Assembly: GCA_009760855.2 (NCBI GenBank)
Contig: WPIO01000062.1
Location: forward strand, 126,001 to 190,000
Source of the DNA: Cristatella mucedo
Lineage: Eukaryota > Bryozoa > Phylactolaemata > Cristatellidae
Reading direction: 5' to 3'
Length of the DNA stretch: 64,000 nucleotides
Made by a program: the position numbers and the translations under genes. Below are positions 59,102 through 64,000 of the stretch, in pieces. The notes under the pieces were generated by a model, which did no database searches, was not told the origin of the DNA, and saw nothing but the letters and a program-made list of their open reading frames with translations. Numbering within the stretch: position 1 is the stretch's first letter; every line of letters starts with the position of its first letter.

Positions 59102-59499
59102 CTACAGTAAAAGAATTAATATCAGCAAACAGCAATACCCTCCATGTCAATGATTAACCACAGCACCAATGCATAGCAAATTTTCCACGATGTCATTTTG
59201 TCACTCACAAAAGCTGTGACTACCTTCTATAGCAGCTCCGAATTCCGACTACTTGATCACAACGTACCAGATTCTCTTAGCTCCCACGAATCCCTGTATT
59301 TACCTAAAGGCAGCTGCCAGTAATAATAAGCAATTAAATAACAGCAAAGCTTCATTGAACAGCGATGACGGTATTCCAAACTGCATTGCTAATGTTCCAA
59401 CCATTTACTCAAGCACTAACAATTGGCTTCCAGCACTGCTCCGAAAGAAGAGGCACGCTCTTGAAATTGTATTACTGTTTGTACTGCCAAGCTGCTGGA

Positions 59500-59642
59500 G
59501 CTGGGCCGGCAGGGCTGGGCTGGAATAGGCTGTGCAGGGCTCGGCTCGGCTGCGCTGGGCCGGGCCGGGCTGGGCTGGAATAGGCTGGGCCGGGCTGGAA
59601 TAGGCTGGGCCGGGCTGGGCCGGGTTCGGCTGGGCTGTGCTT
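59500..59642. repeat. GC-rich minisatellite
   Basis: Units of GGGCTGGGCC and GGAATAGGCTGGGCCGGGCT recur in irregular order. Pro/Ala-rich minus-strand frames come from the repeat. Confidence 0.9.
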
Positions 59643-59699
59643 GAAAGACGGTCGGCACTGATTGCTGAGTGCCAGGGATTACGTGGTTGCATCAGACAC

Positions 59700-59800
59700 T
59701 GGTGCAGAGCAGCTCCGAAGATTAAAGCAATCTTGCAAGGCCTCGGGAGTGTCATTAGCCGCATCCAGGTCTGCAGCCAAGAACTTCTTCAGGGGGGGAG
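59700..59800 (-). CDS. Possible additional upstream exon of the PARP14-like gene
   Basis: The minus strand shows an acceptor-like TTCAG at 59803-59801 and an open frame encoding a short acidic helix-like segment (PPLKKFLAADLDAAND, then EALQDCF). A weak donor CCA|GTGTCT lies at 59700. The piece is 101 nt (2+99), which would enter in phase 1 and leave in phase 0, matching the phase-0 start of the KH exon at 59101. No domain is recognised. The donor is poor and the region borders a GC-rich minisatellite, so this may be chance. Confidence 0.25.
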
Positions 59801-59804
59801 CTGA

Positions 59805-60639
59805 ACATTGGCTTTGAGTGGGCGATGGACACGGAAAGATACTGGAAGTGTAACAGCACACGGCTTAGTTTCTTGCCCGCACAGTTTGACCAGTGGCGAC
59901 AAGAGTGTTTTCTTCCAAAATGCATGCATTTCAATAGGAACTGCCGATTGGATTGGCGCTCATGTCTTGCAGATTCACTTTCTGTGCTCTAGCTGCACTA
60001 TGGACGGTGCATAAATATCAATAAATTTCCTTGGCAGTCAATGTTTTTGATATTCTCAATAAATGTGAAGAAAATAATTGGTCATCAACAGGAAGAAGTG
60101 GCTGAGAGCATTAAACAGGTACTTTAGCAGCTCGGTGCAGAGAAATTCCCTTTCTCCAGGTACAGTCCTAGGCAAGGGCAAGTAGGGGCAAGTATGGCTG
60201 TGTGGCTAGATTCTGCAGCTGTGACTTACTTTCGCTACATTTAAGGCCCACCTGTTTAGCAGCTACTACAGCTGATTTAGGAAATAAATCTGCTAGCAAT
60301 GCTGTAGAGAGAGGGATTTAGAAAGACTAAAACCTCCAGTCCATTAGGATTCCTAGTCAGAACTGAAGCAATAATGAGGATAAAGCCATAGATGCCTTCT
60401 TAACTGCTAGGCTAGGGAGCAGCTTTGTGGTCTGTCTCGGCCTAGTGAGCTGGTCTGGCCTAGTGGCCCCCTGGGGAGGCAGACCACGAAGATGCAAGGT
60501 GAGCGTTCACACTATCTGACAGACCTTGTTATATTCCCCACAGCATAAAATATAGCAACGTCCATAAAAAAATGATGGCGTCTCGAAAACCCTGCTAACC
60601 ATCTGAAATGGACTATCGTCCTAGAAGAGGAGAGTTGGA
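59805..60639. other. Stretch upstream of the first recognised exon, nothing secure
   Basis: No promoter, CpG island or first exon could be identified. A small inverted repeat (GTGGTCTG near 60430, CAGACCAC near 60480) is present. Confidence 0.35.
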
Positions 60640-62265
60640 CCAGGGGTAGAATTGGACCATTTGCCATGCGTGACTGACATCATACATATTTTCTCAGCCT
60701 CGGATCTTATCCCTACATCTTTCAAAAAGGCTTTTTGTCAGGCCACTAATTAAGAAAGCAATCCTAGAACTGGAGAACTCTAGCAACTTCTGCGTTGTGT
60801 CCCCAGTGCTCTTCCCATCAAAGACACTGGAACAGGTAGTGGCAGACCAGCTAAACTCTTTCAATGAAACTTCAAATCTAGCAAGTTCCAATCAGGTTTC
60901 AGAGCTAATCAGTCCAGAGAGTTGCATTGCTACAGGTGTATAACAACATTCTCAGGAATGCAGACTTGGGCAGAGTCTGTCTGCTTGTTTTGCTTGATCT
61001 TTCGACAGCATTTGATTGTGTTGATAACAAAACCCTTGTCAAATACCTCCCATAGGCATAACTAGAATAGCACTGCAATGGTGTAGGTCCTATTTCAATG
61101 GGATACTCCCAGCATTAATAGAACCAGGCAGCAGTAATCAAAGAAGCCTCTAAAGTAGGGAGCCGGAGTTTTGTGCTTGACTCGCTTCTTTTCACAATTT
61201 ATACTTGCCCTCTAACCGATTTAATCGCCAAGCTCAAATTAGGCCTTTTTTCTATGCAGATTACATACAGCTGTACTTGTGCTTTGATCACTCTTAACCT
61301 TCCAGCATGTCAAACTCTCTTAACTGCCTTGTTGCATTTACAGCTGAGATCCGCATTTGGATGGCAGCAAACTTTTTCAAATTGAATGACAATTACTTAC
61401 TAATTAAGGTAAAACCTGCTGCGATATTGGAAATTAAACCAATATGAAATTGGAAAAACCAATCCTTCAAAATTCGCTAGGCCGGCATATCTACGAATAC
61501 CATCTACACGGAGTCTGGGTGTCCTGTTGTAAAGCTACATTAACACAAGACTACCGGATGAACTCCACGGTCAAGTATGCCTACTTCCAGCTATGTAACA
61601 TTGCAAAAATGCAGGCCTGCCTAGACAGGGATATCATATGCCAGTTGATCCGTGCATTAGTGACATCCCATCACGCCTTCTTTAACTTACCACTTGCAAA
61701 ATTTGGTGCAAACCTCCGCAGACAGGCCTTTCTGTCGTTAGCCTCGAGTAGCCACATTACCGACATTACCACACACCACTTCTTACCGACCTGCACTGGC
61801 TCCCAATCAAGCAGCACATAGACTTCAAGCTATTTCACTCCGTTACATGTCTCTTCATTCTCTTGCTTAGCCTACCTATCAGAACTACTCCCTAATAACT
61901 CTAGTCCTCATATCGTTTGCTCTTATGATTCAAGTCATTTAGCTATGCCTCGAACCAATACCAAATCCTTTGGAAACCGTGCTTTTAGTTTGTTTGCTCC
62001 AAAAGCCTGAAACTTACTACCGAATGACGTCGCGATCTTACCTGACTTGGGACATTTAAAAAGAAACTAAAAATTCACCTGTTCCTCACAGTATTTGCTG
62101 GGTCCTTGTGAATTATCCTTGTGTGTGCTTGTGCATGCTTGGTTTTATTTAAGTTATCACTAGCCACATTGAAATGCTTCCTTTGCGGCATATCCAGACT
62201 GCCTCGAAATATTTGTTCTCTAAACCCGCTTCATAAATGTACTATTATTATAAAATCTAGTCTAA
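60640..62265 (+). mobile_element. LINE copy, decayed, with reverse transcriptase remnants
   Basis: Plus-strand pieces in order: RTGELQQLLRCVP and KDTGTG near 60.8 kb, AIVLIDNKTLVKYL-like sequence near 61.0 kb, FTIYTCPLTDLIAKLKLG (61.2 kb), MNSTVKYAYFQLCNIAKMQA (61.6 kb) and GNRAFSLFAPKA near 62.0 kb, ending in an ATTATTAT tract. Frames are broken throughout. Confidence 0.8.
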
Positions 62266-62479
62266 ATCTATGCTCAAAATTGCTCCACTTGCATTGAATA
62301 CTTACATTTCTCAGTAGTCATAGAAAAGCCACATTAGTCTTTTTTTAAGTAATCTGGCCTGCACTGGAAACTGATTTAATTTTCCGAGGACCTCGCCTAT
62401 AAACCACAGTAAACCTTCCTAATGGTTTATAAGTCTCGGTATATTTAACTCTTTTCCCTAATATAAAGATAATATTAAA

Positions 62480-63430
62480 AATAAAAAATATTTATAACAC
62501 TGAGAGAACTAAATCTCCTAGCTCTTCACATATGCTAAAAGGAAAGCATGTCAATTAGGTATTCCAAAATACAGGGCAATCAGAGGCCGTCTGCCGTGAG
62601 GCTAAGAACTAAAAAAGAGCTTTGCCTAAAGTGGGAACAGGTGGGTTTGTAGCTTCTTTAACAATATTGTCAAGTAAGCATATGTCCTGACGTCAGTCGG
62701 CAGTGATTGTTGGGCGTTTGCATGCAAACTAAAGGTGCAGTCTCCAAGAAAATTCTTGTTTGATCTGGGCACAACCGAAATTCTAGAATCGGAAAGCAGA
62801 TATCCTGATGCAAACTCACAGAAGAAAGTATTCCGATAGGTACAAGACCAAAAGAATAATGAGAACTAAAAGTTAGTAAGAAAACTGTTATGGGATCAAG
62901 AGTAAATCGGTGAGAAATACTGTGACAAGTTGCAACGTTCAGACAGAAAAGCCTAGCTGCCGATTTTGCACTAACTGTCAGCTTCATTTTACAACAGGCA
63001 GGAAGACCTGAAAGTAGTGCAACAGAAGTCGAGAAGAGATGTCACTAATGCATGCATCAGCTTGTCTGTGGTCTATTTGTTTAAGCAGGCCCGCATTTTT
63101 GTAATGTTACACAGCTGAAAGTCTGCGGACTGCACACTCACTTGAGTGTGAAGCTGATGTGGTCATTTAGTGAATGATAAATGCTAGCTGATTTAACAGC
63201 CTCTTTTTAATAGCGACAGAAGAGCCTTTACGGCTATCACCACCGCTTGCAAGAGCGATAAAGGATCGCCCACCGCAGGATTCGAACCCACGATCTCGGG
63301 ACCGAGGTCGTGAAAAGCAACCGCCTTACCTAGTGTGCTATCACGGCTCACCAAGGATCATCTTGGAACAGGTCTTGGAACAGGACACCAAGATTGCAAG
63401 CAAACTACATGAGATATACGCCTAGAACCA
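62480..63430 (-). mobile_element. LINE copy, decayed, interrupted by SINE B
   Basis: The reverse tail (ACTGAGAGAACTAAATCTCC), GACGTCAGTCGGCAGTGATT (APKAW region), AAGCCTAGCTGCCGATTTTG and GAAGCTGATGTGGTCATTTA follow the LINE order. The LINE resumes after the SINE with CATCTTGGAACAGG, which is tandemly doubled. Confidence 0.75.
63185..63354 (-). mobile_element. SINE family B copy, near full length
   Basis: On the minus strand: head GAGCCGTGATAGCACACTAG, A-box region GGTAAGGCGGTTGCTTTTCA, B box GTGGGTTCGAATCCTGCGGT, body TTGCAAGCGGTGGTGATAGC and tail GGCTGTTAAATCAGC. Nearly identical to 14070 in its boxes. Confidence 0.9.
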
Positions 63431-63479
63431 GCCATAGGTTAGCATTGCATAGTCACACAACATTGCCACTTGTGGTGGT

Positions 63480-64000
63480 AGGGTGGTATGGCAGATAGAG
63501 GCAGATTCATTGTTATCACAGATAAGTGCAGAGAGATTTATGATATAGGTTTAGGTTTATTACAGGATGGTTTATGGCTTTGCAGATGTGGTGAAGACAG
63601 GTTTATGGTTAAAGATGCATGGCTTTACTGCGGTTTTGGCAGATTTAAGGTTTATAGTTTAGGTTTGTGGCTACGGAGATAAGCAATGATGCACGTGAAC
63701 TGCAGTTTAACGTTGGCCAGTGGTAGGTGACCTATTGCACAAACTAAGAAGACAAAGCTTCTGCTGCTGAGAGTGTCAAGGGAAGAGGTGTCGGCTGGCC
63801 GAACTTCGGCCGAACAGCAGTCGAGCTGCCAGCCAAAAGGAGTCAGCTGGAGTGTCAGCAGAGTCAGACAGCAAGTAGGCTAGCCAGCAAATAACCGGGT
63901 TTGAGCCTTTGCTATGCAGAGAGCAATGCGGGTACGCATACCGTCTATCGAGAATGGCCAGAGTTCTGAAATCGTGTGTTCGGCAGGAAGGCTCGAGGTG
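63480..64000 (+). repeat. Dispersed repeat shared with about 13140-14056
   Basis: TTTATGGCTTTGCAG-like phrases at 63570 resemble 13190-13290, and CAGCAGAGTCAGACAGCAAG, CCAGCCAGC and AGGAAGGCTCGAG match 13915-14056 in order. The element continues past the right edge. Confidence 0.55.

Noticed and set aside
58797-59027. 76-codon minus-strand frame over the KH 1 exon
   Set aside because: It is a different frame from the KH-encoding one and ends in Ile repeats from an (ATT)n tract.
59405-59764. 119-codon Pro/Ala-rich minus-strand frame
   Set aside because: Product of the GGGCTGGGCC minisatellite.
1-64000. CRISPR arrays, operons or other bacterial systems
   Set aside because: No regularly spaced repeats, no ribosome binding sites and no compact gene runs; the DNA is clearly from an animal.

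Overview
The window looks like nuclear DNA from a multicellular animal, probably an invertebrate. Coding sequence is split into short exons by kilobase-scale introns with GT...AG ends. The introns are full of tRNA-headed SINEs, 5'-truncated LINEs ending in (ATT)n, dinucleotide microsatellites and decayed DNA transposons. I see no operons, no bacterial signals and no CRISPR array. The species cannot be named from the sequence alone.

One host gene is recognisable. It lies on the minus strand and fills almost the whole window, from about 59.1 kb down to the left edge, where it runs off before the end of the PARP catalytic domain. I followed it by reading the minus strand and requiring splice sites and reading-frame phases to agree. 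In transcription order it has two vigilin-type KH domains (59101-53028), a linker (52192-52099), a series of RRM-like domains (50496-33213), one 1.9-kb exon (26255-24358), one macrodomain spread over four exons (21473-9801), an Ala-rich linker and KH-like exons (7011-4119), a possible WWE exon (3361-3216), and the start of an ADP-ribosyltransferase (PARP) domain (277-94). This is the PARP14/PARP10 type of plan, an RNA-binding and macrodomain ADP-ribosyltransferase, but with KH domains ahead of the RRMs. Most exons are symmetric phase 1-1. Three joints remain unresolved: the end of the exon at 50048, the acceptor near 5830, and the segment between 3216 and 277.

The rest is mobile and repeated DNA inside the introns and upstream of the first recognised exon. 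There are more than twenty copies of CR1/L2-like LINEs on both strands. The best are 50690-51975 (with the YADD motif), 28645-29727 (with an internal deletion) and 44745-46760. SINE family A shares the LINE 3' hairpin and is probably mobilised by it. SINE family B has its own tRNA head and a different tail. I also see a decayed pogo/Tigger element (54199-55241), two short inverted-repeat elements (17705-18003 and 38321-38584), and a 354-bp almost identical direct repeat flanking three RRM-region exons (35872-36225 and 37956-38309). A second, degraded copy of half an RRM-region exon lies near 48.1 kb.

The gene probably makes a single large protein that binds RNA through its KH and RRM modules, may bind ADP-ribose through a divergent macrodomain, and carries an ADP-ribosyltransferase domain. 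In vertebrates such proteins act in innate immunity and stress responses. That role is known of the family and is only inferred here.
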